Below are positions 8,665-18,852 of a stretch of 36,541 bases of DNA, piece after piece. Numbering within the stretch: the first letter of the stretch is position 1; each line of letters begins with the position of its first letter. The stretch is from Micromonospora orduensis. GTDB taxonomy: Bacteria; Actinomycetota; Actinomycetes; Mycobacteriales; Micromonosporaceae. A program made the translations under genes and the position numbers. The DNA is taken from positions 1-36,541 of the forward strand of contig NZ_VDFY01000169.1 of assembly GCF_006228125.1 (NCBI RefSeq), in the 5' to 3' direction. The notes under the pieces are model-generated. The model made no database searches. It saw nothing but the letters and a program-made list of their open reading frames with translations, and had not been told where the DNA came from.

Positions 8665-9561
8665 GCCGTCAACCGCCGCCGTGCGCTCCGCGCCGACCGG
8701 CGTCATCCACGACATCGGCTACCAGCGCTACCAGGGTCCGAGGCTGGGCCGGCGGCACGTCTTCGGCGCGCTCTACCTGCACGGGCTGCGCACCACGTTC
8801 GGGTTCGGACGCAGCGTCAAGGCCAAGATCTTCCCATGGCTGGTGGTCGGGATCGTCACCCTGGTCGCGGTGGCCCTAGCGGCGGTACGCAGCCAGATCG
8901 GTGAGCCGGTCGCCACGTACGCCCAGTTCGCCGACAACATGAGCTGGCTGGTCATCTTCTTCGTCGCGGTGGCCGCGCCCGAGTTGGTCTCCCGGGACCT
9001 GCACAGCGGTGTCCTGCCGCTGTACTTCTCCCGACCGCTGCCGCGCAACGACTACGCGCTGGCCAAACTGCTGGCGCTGGTCACCGCGCTCTGGCTGCTA
9101 CTCGGCGGACCGCAGCTGGTGATGTTCCTGGGCGCCGCGTTCACCACCAAGGACGGCATGAAGGGCGTCTGGAACGAGCTGCTCGACCTGCTGCCCGGGC
9201 TGCTCTACGCCGGCCTCTGGGCGGTGGTCTTCGCCTCGATCGGGCTGCTGGTCGCGTCGCTGACCGGCAAGCGGGCCTTCGCCGCCGGCGGTGTGGTCGC
9301 GGTCTTCCTCATGACCACCCCGATCGTGGGAGTGCTGAGCATCCTGCCGTCGCGTACCGCCAACGAACTGGCCGGGCTCGCCTCGCCTCCCACGCTGGTG
9401 CGGGGGACGGGTATCTGGTCGCTCGGCGATCTGCTCGTCGAGGATGGCCAGGCTGGCCTGTCCATCGGTGGCTTCGGCCCGGTCTACGCCCTGGCCGCGG
9501 TGCTGCTGGTCGCCGGCGCGACCGCCCTCCTGCTGGCCCGCTACCGGAAGGTCGCCTCCTG

Positions 9562-9562
<1 letters not shown>
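8657..9562 (+). CDS. ABC-2 transporter permease
   Basis: A 301-aa integral membrane protein with about six hydrophobic segments (near residues 55-77, 95-112, 135-160, 180-205, 215-235 and 275-297). A cytoplasmic N-terminus carries GYQRYQGPRLGRR, a recurring motif in actinobacterial ABC-2 permeases. The phrase SRDLHSGVLPLYFSRPL is the coupling-region hallmark of this family. It overlaps the upstream ATPase by 8 bp and the next ATPase start by 1 bp (TGATG), so all are translated together. Confidence 0.9.
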
Positions 9563-10473
<911 letters not shown>

Positions 10474-10477
10474 GACC

Positions 10478-11188
10478 ATGTCGACCATTACCTGGATCAC
10501 CGCGCGCGGGCTGTTCGGCCGGCGTCGGTTCCTGCTGCTGCTTCCGCTGCCGCTGGTGCTGCTCGGGTTGGCTGTGCTCTGCCGGTCCCTCGGGGTGGAC
10601 CCCGGGCAGTGGGGGCCTCCGGTCCTGGTGGGCCTCGGCCTGGCCGTGGTGCTGCCGGTCGTCGCGTTGATCGTCGGCACGGGTGTGCTGGGCGCCGAGA
10701 TCGACGACGGCACCGTGGTGCACATCCTGACCAAGCCCCTGCCGCGCTGGCAGATCGTGCTGCCCAAGCTCGGGGTGGCCGCCGGGGTCGCCGCGGCCAC
10801 CGTCGCGGTGCCGCTCTACGTCGCGGGCGTGCTGGCCGATTCGGTACGCCTCGGCCTGGCGCTCGCGGGAGCGGCGGCGCTCGGCGCGCTGGCGTACTCG
10901 GCGTTGTTCCTCGCACTCAGCCTCGTCACCCGCCGGCCGGTGCTGCTCGGCCTGGTCTACGTGCTGATCTGGGAGGGGCTGCTGGGCAACTTCGTCAGCG
11001 GCACCAAGGTGCTCTCCATCCAGCAGTACGTGATCGCCCTGGCCGACCGGATCGCCCCCACCGGGCTGCTGGAGACCAGCGTGTCGGTGCCCGTGGCGTC
11101 GGTGATGACGGCGCTGGTAAGCGTCGGCTTCACCGTGCTGGCCATCGACCGTCTGCGGTCGTTCAGCGTGGCCGGCGAGACGAGCTGA
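10478..11188 (+). CDS. ABC-2 transporter permease (second pair)
   Basis: A 236-aa membrane protein with about six hydrophobic segments beginning at residue 18 (RFLLLLPLPLVLLGLAVL). EIDDGTVVHILTKPLPRW is the ABC-2 permease coupling-region motif, equivalent to RDLHSGVLPLYFSRPL in the first permease. ATG follows the ATPase stop by 4 nt, with GGAGG in the end of the upstream gene. It is shorter than the first permease. Last gene of the operon; a hairpin follows. Confidence 0.88.
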   Translation: MSTITWITARGLFGRRRFLLLLPLPLVLLGLAVLCRSLGVDPGQWGPPVLVGLGLAVVLPVVALIVGTGVLGAEIDDGTVVHILTKPLPRWQIVLPKLGVAAGVAAATVAVPLYVAGVLADSVRLGLALAGAAALGALAYSALFLALSLVTRRPVLLGLVYVLIWEGLLGNFVSGTKVLSIQQYVIALADRIAPTGLLETSVSVPVASVMTALVSVGFTVLAIDRLRSFSVAGETS

Positions 11189-11205
11189 GGGTGGGCGACG
11201 CTGCT

Positions 11206-11240
11206 CCGGCCAGCCGCCGCCGGCCGGTAGTGCTGGCCGG
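11206..11240 (+). terminator. Hairpin after the ABC-2 operon
   Basis: CCGGCCAGC (11206-11214) and GCTGGCCGG (11232-11240) are perfect 9-nt arms around a GC-rich 17-nt loop, 17 bp past the permease stop. Terminator by position; no T-tract. Confidence 0.45.
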
Positions 11241-11278
11241 ATGGACGGCCCGGGGCCCGGCGGGCCACGCTGGTGGGC

Positions 11279-11923
11279 GTGAGCGTCGAAGCGGAGCGGA
11301 TGTCGTTGTCTGACCCGTACTCCCGGAGCAGCCGACCCTGGCTGACCAGCCTGGCGGTCGCCGGGCTGGCCTGCGCCACGGTCGCGACGGCCGCCCAGGG
11401 CAGCGGACGGTTCCACTGGTGGGCCGGTTTCATCCTGATCCCGGCCGCGTTGATCGCCGCCGGTGGCGGACCGCTGCTGGCCCGGGGTGGCGGCCGGGCC
11501 TTCGCCGGGTACGTCATCGCCTGCGTCGGGGCACTGGTGTTCGCGGTGGGCGCGCTGCTGATGTTCGGCGTGATGGGTCGGGGGTGGCCGCTGCTGGTGA
11601 CGCTGCCCTGCCTGGCGGTCGCCGGCACCTACAACTGGCGGGCGGCCCACCCGCTGGCCCGGGGTCTGCACCGGGCGGTGGCGCTGCTCGCGCTCACCGG
11701 CGCGCTGCTCGGCCTGACCCTGCAACTGATCCGGGTGGAGCTGATCCACCTCGAGACCGGCTGGTGGGGTGTGTTCCTGATGCTGGCCGGGGCGATAGTG
11801 CTGGGCAACGCGGTGGAGCTGACCCGGCACCGGATGCCGTACCGGCTCCAGGCGATCACCCTGCTGGTCGGGCCCGCCGTGGTCGCGATCCTGCTCGGCC
11901 TGCGGTTCCTGCGCGGCTGGTGA
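11279..11923 (+). CDS. Polytopic membrane protein of unknown function
   Basis: A 214-aa protein with about six transmembrane segments (residues roughly 20-40, 48-66, 75-98, 102-120, 130-150, 160-178 and a last one near 190-208). A short polar N-terminus lacks a cleavable signal. I do not recognise a family. GTG at 11279 is preceded 7 nt upstream by CACGCT, a -10-like hexamer, so the mRNA may be leaderless; GTG at 11273 is an in-frame alternative. It has its own hairpin upstream and down, so it is probably monocistronic, and it converges on valS. Confidence 0.75.
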   Translation: MSVEAERMSLSDPYSRSSRPWLTSLAVAGLACATVATAAQGSGRFHWWAGFILIPAALIAAGGGPLLARGGGRAFAGYVIACVGALVFAVGALLMFGVMGRGWPLLVTLPCLAVAGTYNWRAAHPLARGLHRAVALLALTGALLGLTLQLIRVELIHLETGWWGVFLMLAGAIVLGNAVELTRHRMPYRLQAITLLVGPAVVAILLGLRFLRGW

Positions 11924-11976
11924 CGACCCGTCCGCCGCCGCCCCCGGGGGGTGGGCGGCGGCGGACGGCGGTCGTC
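11922..11976. terminator. Strong bidirectional terminator overlapping both stop codons
   Basis: CGTCCGCCGCCGCCC (11929-11943) and its perfect complement at 11953-11967 form a 15-bp stem with a 9-nt loop; outer GACGAC/GTCGTC arms (11922-11927, 11971-11976) extend it. The structure overlaps the stop of the membrane protein gene and the valS stop at 11975-11977. Confidence 0.8.
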
Positions 11977-14539
11977 AGAAGGCGCAGGCGATGACGAGTT
12001 CCGGGGTGCGGTCCGGCAGCAGGTCGAGTTTGTCGATCCGGCCGGCCGCCCGCAGGTCGTCGGCGACCAGGGTGAGCTGCTCCAGCAGCGCCGCCGGGCC
12101 GAGCGCCTCGGCCAGCGGCACCTCGGCCTTCATCGACAGCTTCCGCTCCGACTTGGCCCGTCGCACCTGGCTCAACGCGTCACCGGCGAGCCGCAGCAGC
12201 GCCGGCTCACCCGTCCCGTCGATCGTGCGGGCCACCTCGTACGTGGTGGGCCACGGCGCCCGGTGCACCGAGCCGTACCGCCACCACGACCAGACCTCCT
12301 CGGTGACGTACGGCAGCACCGGGGCGAACAGTCGCAGCTGCACCGACAGCGCCGACGCCAGCGCCGCCCGTGCCGAGTCGGCCGCCGCTCCGGTGCCGTA
12401 CGCGCGCTCCTTGACCAGCTCGATGTAGTCGTCGCAGAACCGCCAGAAGAACGCCTCGGTCACCTGCAACGCGGTCGTGTGGTCGTACGCGTCGAAGGCG
12501 GTGCTGGCCGCCGTGACGACGGTGGACAGCTCGGCGAGCATGGCCCGGTCCAGTGGGGCCGTCGCCGGGGCGCGCAGCGCGTCCGCCGCGCCCAACCCGA
12601 GCGCGAACCTGGACGCGTTGAGCAGCTTGGTGGCCAACCGCCGGCCGACCTTGATCTGCGCCGGGTCGAACGCCAGGTCCGTGCCGGGTTTGCCGCTGGC
12701 CGCCCAGTAGCGCACGGCGTCCGAGCCGTGCTGCTCCAGCAGTGCCAGCGGGGTCACCACGTTCCCCTTGGACTTGGCCATCTTCTTGTGGTCGGGGTCG
12801 AGGATCCAGCCCGACAGCACGGTGTCCCGCCAGGGCAGCACGCCGTGCTCGAAGTGCGACCGGATCACGGTGTCGAAGAGCCAGGTCCGGATGATCTCCT
12901 GCCCCTGCGGACGGAGGTCCATCGGGAAGACCCGCGCGAAGAGGTCCGGGTCGGTCTCCCAGCCACCGACGATCTGCGGGGTCAGCGACGAGGTGGCCCA
13001 GGTGTCCAGCACGTCGGGGTCGCCGATGAAGCCACCCGGCCGGCCGCGCTGGGACTCGTCGTAGCCGGGCGCCGGGTCGCTGTACGGGTCGACCGGGAGC
13101 GCCGTCTCGTCCGGCGTGAGAGGGTGGGACCAGTCCGGCTCGCCAGTGTCGTCGAGCCGGTACCACACCGGCACCGGCACCCCGAAGAAGCGCTGCCGGC
13201 TGACCAGCCAGTCCCCGGTCAGGCCGCTCACCCAGTTGTCGTAGCGGTGCTTCATGTGCGCCGGCACCCAGTGCAGCTCCTCGCCCCGGGCCAGCAGCGT
13301 CGCCCGCAGGTCGGCGTCCCGGCCGCCGTTGCGCAGATACCACTGCCGGGTCGAGACGATCTCCAGTGGCCGGTCACCCCGCTCGTAGAACTTGACCGGA
13401 TGGGTGATCGGGCGCGGCTCGCCGATCAGGTCGCCCGCGTCGGCCAGCATCCCGACGATCTCCCGACGGGCGGCGTTGACGGTCTGCCCGGCCAGCGCCG
13501 CGTACGGCTGGGCCGGCACCCCGGCCGGCGGCTCGGGCAGCAGGCGGCCGTCCCGACCGATCACCACCCGGGTGTCCAGTCGCAGCTCACGCCACCAGGT
13601 CACGTCGGCGAGGTCGCCGAACGTGCAGACCATCGCGATGCCGGTGCCCTTGGCCGGGTCGGCCAGCGGATGGGCGTGCACCGGCACCTCCACGCCGAAC
13701 AGCGGGCTGCGCACCGTGCCGCCGACCAGGTCGGCGTACCGCTCGTCGTCCGGGTGGCAGACAAGCGCCACGCAGGCCGGCAGCAGCTCCGGTCGGGTGG
13801 TGTCGATGAGCACCTCGCGCCCGCCCGGCCCGGTGAACCGCAGCCGGTGGTAGGCGCCGGGGCGCTCCCGATCCTCCAGCTCCGCCTGCGCGACAGCGGT
13901 GGCGAACCCGACGTCCCACAACGTCGGCGCCTCCGCCTGGTACGCCTCACCGCGCAGCAGGTTGCGCACGAACGCCCGCTGGCTGGTCGCCCGGGCGACC
14001 CGACCGATCGTCGTGTACGTCAGGGACCAGTCCACGGACAGCCCGAGCCGCCGCCACAGCGCCTCGAAGGCCTGCTCGTCGGCGACCGTCAGCCGCTCGC
14101 ACAGCTCGATGAAGTTGCGCCGCGAGAGCGGGGTGGGATCACGGCGTGCCCCTTCGTCGACAGGCGTCGCCGGTGGCCGCCACACCGGGTCGTACGGCAA
14201 CGCCGGATCGCAGCGCACCCCGTACACGTTCTGCACGCGACGCTCGGTGGGCAGACCGTTGTCGTCCCAGCCCATCGGGTAGAAGACCGCCTTGCCGCGC
14301 ATCCGCTGGTACCGCGCGACGGTGTCGGTGTGCGTGTACGAGAACACGTGCCCCATGTGCAGCTCGCCCGATACGGTCGGCGGCGGGGTGTCGATGGCGT
14401 ACACGTCGGCCCGCTGCCTGGCGCGGTCGAACGCGTACGTGCCCTCCTCCTGCCAGCGGCGCGCCCAGGTCTCCTCGAGCCCGTCCAGGGTCGGACGGTC
14501 GGGGACACCGGCGCGGGCCGTTCTCGCCGTGTCGGTCAT
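11975..14539 (-). CDS. valS: Valyl-tRNA synthetase, short archaeal-like type
   Basis: An 854-aa class I synthetase that charges tRNA-Val with valine. The HIGH motif appears as HMGH (SGELHMGHVFSYTHTD, near residue 60) and KMSKS as KMAKSKGNVV. A large editing (CP1) insert lies between them (DTTRPELLPACVALVCHPDDERY). The segment MGWDDNGLPTERRVQNVYGV is unlike the usual actinobacterial ValRS (which has GTDHAGIATQ) and resembles archaeal-type ValRS. The usual C-terminal coiled-coil arm is absent: the protein ends at VIACAF. ATG 14537-14539 lies 6 nt behind TACGAT with no Shine-Dalgarno, so a leaderless mRNA is likely. A second conventional valS may exist elsewhere. Confidence 0.93.
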   Translation of the reverse strand: MTDTARTARAGVPDRPTLDGLEETWARRWQEEGTYAFDRARQRADVYAIDTPPPTVSGELHMGHVFSYTHTDTVARYQRMRGKAVFYPMGWDDNGLPTERRVQNVYGVRCDPALPYDPVWRPPATPVDEGARRDPTPLSRRNFIELCERLTVADEQAFEALWRRLGLSVDWSLTYTTIGRVARATSQRAFVRNLLRGEAYQAEAPTLWDVGFATAVAQAELEDRERPGAYHRLRFTGPGGREVLIDTTRPELLPACVALVCHPDDERYADLVGGTVRSPLFGVEVPVHAHPLADPAKGTGIAMVCTFGDLADVTWWRELRLDTRVVIGRDGRLLPEPPAGVPAQPYAALAGQTVNAARREIVGMLADAGDLIGEPRPITHPVKFYERGDRPLEIVSTRQWYLRNGGRDADLRATLLARGEELHWVPAHMKHRYDNWVSGLTGDWLVSRQRFFGVPVPVWYRLDDTGEPDWSHPLTPDETALPVDPYSDPAPGYDESQRGRPGGFIGDPDVLDTWATSSLTPQIVGGWETDPDLFARVFPMDLRPQGQEIIRTWLFDTVIRSHFEHGVLPWRDTVLSGWILDPDHKKMAKSKGNVVTPLALLEQHGSDAVRYWAASGKPGTDLAFDPAQIKVGRRLATKLLNASRFALGLGAADALRAPATAPLDRAMLAELSTVVTAASTAFDAYDHTTALQVTEAFFWRFCDDYIELVKERAYGTGAAADSARAALASALSVQLRLFAPVLPYVTEEVWSWWRYGSVHRAPWPTTYEVARTIDGTGEPALLRLAGDALSQVRRAKSERKLSMKAEVPLAEALGPAALLEQLTLVADDLRAAGRIDKLDLLPDRTPELVIACAF

Positions 14540-14545
14540 CCTGCG

Positions 14546-14551
14546 ATCGTA
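14546..14551 (-). promoter_or_regulatory. -10 box of leaderless valS transcript
   Basis: On the minus strand TACGAT is followed by 6 nt and the ATG of valS. No Shine-Dalgarno is present. Confidence 0.55.
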
Positions 14552-14594
14552 GGCATCACCAGGGGGCCGGGCCACGCAGTTGCGCATCGCCGGG

Positions 14595-16469
14595 TCAGAC
14601 CAGCGAGTCGCGCCACTGGCGGTGCAGGGCCGCGTACCGGCCGCCCGCCTCGGCCAGCACGGCGGGCGGGCCGTCCTCGACGATCCGCCCGCAGTCGATG
14701 ACGAGCACCCGGTCGGCGGTCTCCACGGTGGAGAGTCGGTGGGCGATCACCAGGGCGGTGCGGTCGCGCAGGATGGTGCCGAGCGCCCGCTGGACCAGCC
14801 GCTCGGTCGGCACGTCCAGCGACGACGTCGCCTCGTCCAGGATCAGCACGGTCGGGTCGGCGAGGAACGCCCGCGCGAACGCGACGAGCTGCCGCTGCCC
14901 GGCGGAGAGCCGGCCGCCGCGCCGGTGCACCTGTGTGGCGTACCCCTCGGGGAGTGCGGCGATGAACTCGTGCGCGCCGATGGCGCGGGCGGCGGCCCGC
15001 ACGGCGTCGTCGTCTGCGCCGGGCCGGCCGAACCGGATGTTCTCCGCCACGGTCCCGCTGAACAGGTGGTTCTCCTGGGTCACCAGCACCACCGCGCGGC
15101 GCAGGTCGGTGTCAGCCACGTCGCGCAGGTCGACCCCGTCGAGGTGGATCGTGCCGGTGTCCGGGTCGTGGAAGCGGGCGACCAGCTTGGCGATCGTCGA
15201 CTTGCCGGCGCCTGTCGGTCCGATCAGCGCCACGGTCTGCCCGGCCGGCACGGTCAGGTCCAGCCCGTCGAGGATCGGGGTGTCCGGGCGGTAGCCGAAG
15301 GAGACCGCCCGGAAGGCCAACTCGCCGCGACCGGGGCCGGTCGGCAGCGGCACCGGCCGGGCCGGCTCGGCGACGGCGGGCCGTTCGTCGAGCACCCCGG
15401 CCAGCTTCTCCAGCGCGGCGGTGGCCGACTGGAGTGAGTTGTAGAACTGGCTCAGCTCCTGCATCGGCTCGAAGAAGCGGCGCAGGTAGAGCAGGAACGC
15501 GGCGAGCACACCGACCTCGGTCCGTCCGCCGAGCACCCGCCAGCCGCCGTAGCAGAGCACCACCGCCACTGTGACGTTGCCGATCAGCTTGATCGCGGGG
15601 GAGTAGGTGGCGATCAGCCGGAACGTGTGCAGGCTGGTCTGCCGGTACTCGTCGCCGAGCGCCACGAAGATCCGCTGGTTGCGGGATTCCCGGCGGAACG
15701 CCTGCACCGCCCGGATGCCCCGCATCGACTCGACGAAGTGCACGATGACCAGCGCGACCGCCTCGCGTGTCCGCCGGTACGCGCTGGCCGACGCTCCGGC
15801 GAACCAGCGGGAGAGCCAGAACAGGAACGGGAACGCGAGGAGTGTCACCGCGGCCAGCGGCAGGTCCAGCCAGAGCAGGATGGCGGCCACCGACAGGATC
15901 GACAGCGCGGCCAGCACCAGGCTGTCGATGCCGCCGTTGACGAGTTCGGCGATCGAGTCCAGGTCGCTGGTGAGTCGGGAGACCATCCGGCCGGACGTGT
16001 ACCGCTCGTGGAAGCCCACCGACAGTCGCAGGAAGTGCCCGAACACCCGCTGCCGCAGGTCCAGCAGGACGGCCTGGCCGATCCGGGCGGAGAGGGTGAG
16101 AAAGCCCTGGCGGGCCGCGTACTCGCCGACGGCGGCGGCGGCGAACGCTCCCGCGACGGCGGCCAGCGGGACCGCGTCGCCGTCCCGCAACGGCGCGATG
16201 CCCCGGTCGATGCCGACCATCACCAGGTACGGGCCGGCCATCGCGGCGGCGTTCTGCGCCAGCAGCAGAGCGACGGCGGCGACGAGCCGTCGGCGGTGGG
16301 GGCGTAGCAGGTCGGCCAGCAGGGTGCGGCTGAGGCGGCGCAGCCGTGCCACCGCCTCCGGGCTGCTGTCCTCGGCGCGGCTCCGGTCGGCCTCCGGGTC
16401 GGTGGCGGTGCCGCGCCAGCGGGTCAGCTCCGGATCTTCCCCCGGTGGCGGGTCGGCCTCCTCCGTCAC
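14595..16469 (-). CDS. ABC exporter half-transporter (TMD-NBD fusion)
   Basis: A 624-aa type IV-fold ABC exporter subunit. After a polar N-terminus of about 45 residues, six transmembrane helices span roughly residues 58-320 with the [17 protein letters not shown] and [17 protein letters not shown] coupling regions. The NBD has Walker [10 protein letters not shown], the Q-loop in [12 protein letters not shown], signature RLSAGQRQL, Walker [14 protein letters not shown] and the H-switch in IAHRLSTV. All catalytic motifs are present. Start GTG 16467-16469 overlaps the upstream stop as GTGA. With the gene at 16466-18305 it should form a heterodimeric multidrug- or lipid-type exporter. Confidence 0.93.
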   Translation of the reverse strand: MTEEADPPPGEDPELTRWRGTATDPEADRSRAEDSSPEAVARLRRLSRTLLADLLRPHRRRLVAAVALLLAQNAAAMAGPYLVMVGIDRGIAPLRDGDAVPLAAVAGAFAAAAVGEYAARQGFLTLSARIGQAVLLDLRQRVFGHFLRLSVGFHERYTSGRMVSRLTSDLDSIAELVNGGIDSLVLAALSILSVAAILLWLDLPLAAVTLLAFPFLFWLSRWFAGASASAYRRTREAVALVIVHFVESMRGIRAVQAFRRESRNQRIFVALGDEYRQTSLHTFRLIATYSPAIKLIGNVTVAVVLCYGGWRVLGGRTEVGVLAAFLLYLRRFFEPMQELSQFYNSLQSATAALEKLAGVLDERPAVAEPARPVPLPTGPGRGELAFRAVSFGYRPDTPILDGLDLTVPAGQTVALIGPTGAGKSTIAKLVARFHDPDTGTIHLDGVDLRDVADTDLRRAVVLVTQENHLFSGTVAENIRFGRPGADDDAVRAAARAIGAHEFIAALPEGYATQVHRRGGRLSAGQRQLVAFARAFLADPTVLILDEATSSLDVPTERLVQRALGTILRDRTALVIAHRLSTVETADRVLVIDCGRIVEDGPPAVLAEAGGRYAALHRQWRDSLV

Positions 16470-18305
16470 GAGCGCACCAGGTCCCACCCGTCCGGCGTGG
16501 ACGCGGCCGGCGGTGGCTCCCCGGACGGTGGGTCGGCGGCCAGCAGGGCCCGGTACGCCGGCACGGTGGCCAGCAGTTCGGAGTGCCGGCCGATCGCCGT
16601 GATCCGACCGCCGGCGAGCAGGGCGACCCGGTCGGCGAGCGCGATCGTCGACGGGCGGTGCACGACCAGCAGCGCGGTGCTGCCGCGCAGGACCCGCCGC
16701 AGAGCCGCCTCGACCAGCGCCTCGGTGTGCACGTCGAGGGCGGACAGCGGGTCGTCCAGCACCAGCAACGCCGGACGGCCGAGCACGGCACGCGCCAGCG
16801 CCAGCCGCTGCCGCTGCCCGCCGGAGAGGGACAGCCCCTGCTCACCCACCCTCGTGGCCAACCCCCACGGCAGGTCGTACGCGAACTCCGCCTGCGCCAG
16901 CGCGAGCGCGGCGCGTACCTCGTCGTCGCCGGCGTCCGGGCGTCCCAGCGTGAGGTTCTCGCGGACCGACATGGAGAACAGCGTCGGCTCCTCGAACGCC
17001 ATCCCGACCAGCCGGCGCAGCGAGTCCAGCCGCAGGTCGCGCAGGTCGTGCCCGTCCAGGGTGATCCGGCCCCCGGTCACCTCGTGCAGCCGGGGCACCA
17101 GCGAGAGCAGGGTGCTCTTGCCGCAGCCGGTGGCGCCGACCAGGGCGACGGTCTCGCCCGGCTCGATGGTCAGGTCGATCTCGCGCAGGACAGGGGCGGA
17201 GGCGCCCGGGTAGCGGAACGAGACCCGCTCGAAGCGGAGCCGGCCGACGACCGCCTCGCGGGGCAGCGCCAGCGCGTCGGGCGCGTCCACGATCTGCGGC
17301 GGGGTGTCCAGCACCTCCTGGATCCGGTCGGCGGCGGTGGCGGCCTCCTGGCCGTTGGCGATGATCCAACCCAGCGACTGCACCGGCCAGATGAGCATCA
17401 GTTGCAGACTCACGAACGCCACCAGCTCACCGATGGTGAGCGCGCCCCGCGCGGCGGCGGCCGCCCCGGCGACCAGCACCACGCCCCGGGGTCACGTTCG
17501 GCACCAGGTCGAGCAGCGCCGAGGTGTTGGCCAGCAGCCGGCCCTTGCCCACGCCGGTGTCGTGCAACGTCCGCGCCCCACCGGCGAAGCGGGCGGCCAG
17601 TTCGGGCCCCCGGCCGTACGCCTTCATGGTGCGCAGCCCCTGCGCGGTCTCCTCGACAAGTGTCGCCACGTCGCCCTGCTGGTCCTGCATCCGGCGGGAC
17701 GCCGCGTGGTAGTGCCGGCCGAACCGACGGCTGATCAGCAGCAGCGGCACCCCGCTGGCAGCGACCAGCAGCCCGAGCGCCGGGTGCAGATGGACGAGCA
17801 GCGCCACCACCACCACGTAGGTGGTGACGTTGAGCAGCAGGAAGAACACGCCGAACGAGAGGAACCGGCGGATCACCGACAGGTCGCTGGTGATCCGGGA
17901 GAGCAACTGGCCGGACTGCCAGCGGTCGTGGAAGCTGGCCGGCAACCGTTGCAGGTGGGCGTACACGTCGGCGCGCAATGCCGCCTCCATGCCCACCGCC
18001 GACGAGGACTGCACCCACCGGCGGATGAAGATGAGCACCGCCTCGACCACGCCGAGCAGCAGCGCCAGACCGGCGAGCTGGATCAGCGCACCAGGCTCGC
18101 GCCCGGCCACCGGCCCGTCCACCACCCGCTGCACCACAAGGGGTACGGCGATCCCGGCCGCCGTGCCGGCGAGCCCCGCGACGAGCAGCCAGGCGAACTC
18201 GGCGGCGTACGGGCGCAGGTAGCGGCGCAGCCGCCAGAGGTTGTGCACCGGGTGGGGACCCGCGGCGACCCGGGCGGCCGGGTCGCCGTCGTTCTCCGCA
18301 GGCAC
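16466..18305 (-). pseudogene. ABC exporter half-transporter split by a 1-nt frameshift
   Basis: The first frame (GTG at 18303-18305 to about 17490) encodes six transmembrane helices with FHDRWQSGQLLSRITSD and ends in an aberrant Arg/Gly-rich tail after DLVPNVTPG. The second frame (17482 to 16466) begins [21 protein letters not shown] and continues to a full NBD: Walker [10 protein letters not shown], signature [10 protein letters not shown], Walker [13 protein letters not shown], switch VVHRPSTI. Removing one base from the four-C run 17484-17487 joins them as NVTPGVVLVAG, giving a normal protein of 612 aa. NBD features (LSGGQ intact, DP instead of DE after Walker B) suggest the degenerate-site partner of the downstream exporter. 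Either a real mutation or a homopolymer error; coding density elsewhere looks undecayed. Confidence 0.85.
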
Positions 18306-18311
18306 TACCCG

Positions 18312-18317
18312 ACGGTA
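18312..18317 (-). promoter_or_regulatory. -10 box of probable leaderless ABC exporter transcript
   Basis: On the minus strand TACCGT is followed by 6 nt (CGGGTA) and the GTG start at 18305, without a Shine-Dalgarno. Confidence 0.5.
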
Positions 18318-18342
18318 GCGTCAATAGCTGTCGATGCCGGTG

Positions 18343-18852
18343 TCAGCTTGCTGTCAGCCGCCGCTCGTGACCGAGGAGCCACGTCTTCACGTCCAGCCCC
18401 CAGCGGTAGCCGCCGAGCGTGCCGTCGGTACGCAGCACCCGGTGACAGGGCACGAACAGCGCGGCGGCGTTGCGGGCGCAGGCGGCCGCGGCGGCCCGTA
18501 CCGCCGGCGGTCGACCGGCCAGCGCCGCGTACCCGGTGTAGGTGACCGGGGTGCCAGGTGGCACCTCGCGCAGCACCTGCCAGGCGTGCGCCATGAACTC
18601 GCCGCTGGTGTGCTGCCGTACCGGCACCGCGTCGATCGCGGCCAGGTCACCGTCCAGGTAGGACCTGACGGCCGTGCTGATCGGACCGAGGTCGTCCCGC
18701 CGCCGCAGCGGTGCCCGCAGCGTCGGGTGGACCAGGGGCAGCAGTGCCGCCGGGTCCGGGGTGAAGCCGGCCGCCCGCACGTCGCCGTCCGGGCCGGCGA
18801 GGATGCTCAGTGGGCCTGCCGGGGTGCTCACTACGGTGCTGTCGATGCTCAT
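18343..18852 (-). CDS. ogt: Methylated-DNA-protein-cysteine methyltransferase
   Basis: A 169-aa suicide repair protein that takes the alkyl group from O6-alkylguanine onto its active-site Cys. The motif PCHRVL and the preceding ARNAAALFV are in place. The helix-turn-helix DNA-binding segment VPPGTPVTYTGYAALAG precedes it. ATG 18850-18852 overlaps the stop of the Ada-AlkA gene as ATGA, so the two repair genes are co-translated. An earlier in-frame start would lie inside the upstream gene. Length is standard. Confidence 0.95.
   Translation of the reverse strand: MSIDSTVVSTPAGPLSILAGPDGDVRAAGFTPDPAALLPLVHPTLRAPLRRRDDLGPISTAVRSYLDGDLAAIDAVPVRQHTSGEFMAHAWQVLREVPPGTPVTYTGYAALAGRPPAVRAAAAACARNAAALFVPCHRVLRTDGTLGGYRWGLDVKTWLLGHERRLTAS

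Noticed and set aside
17480..17495. Programmed +1 frameshifting to make the ABC exporter
   Set aside because: The CCC-GGGG context allows slippage in principle, but no stop codon or stimulatory element sits at the site and orthologous exporters are single frames; mutation or base-calling error is simpler.
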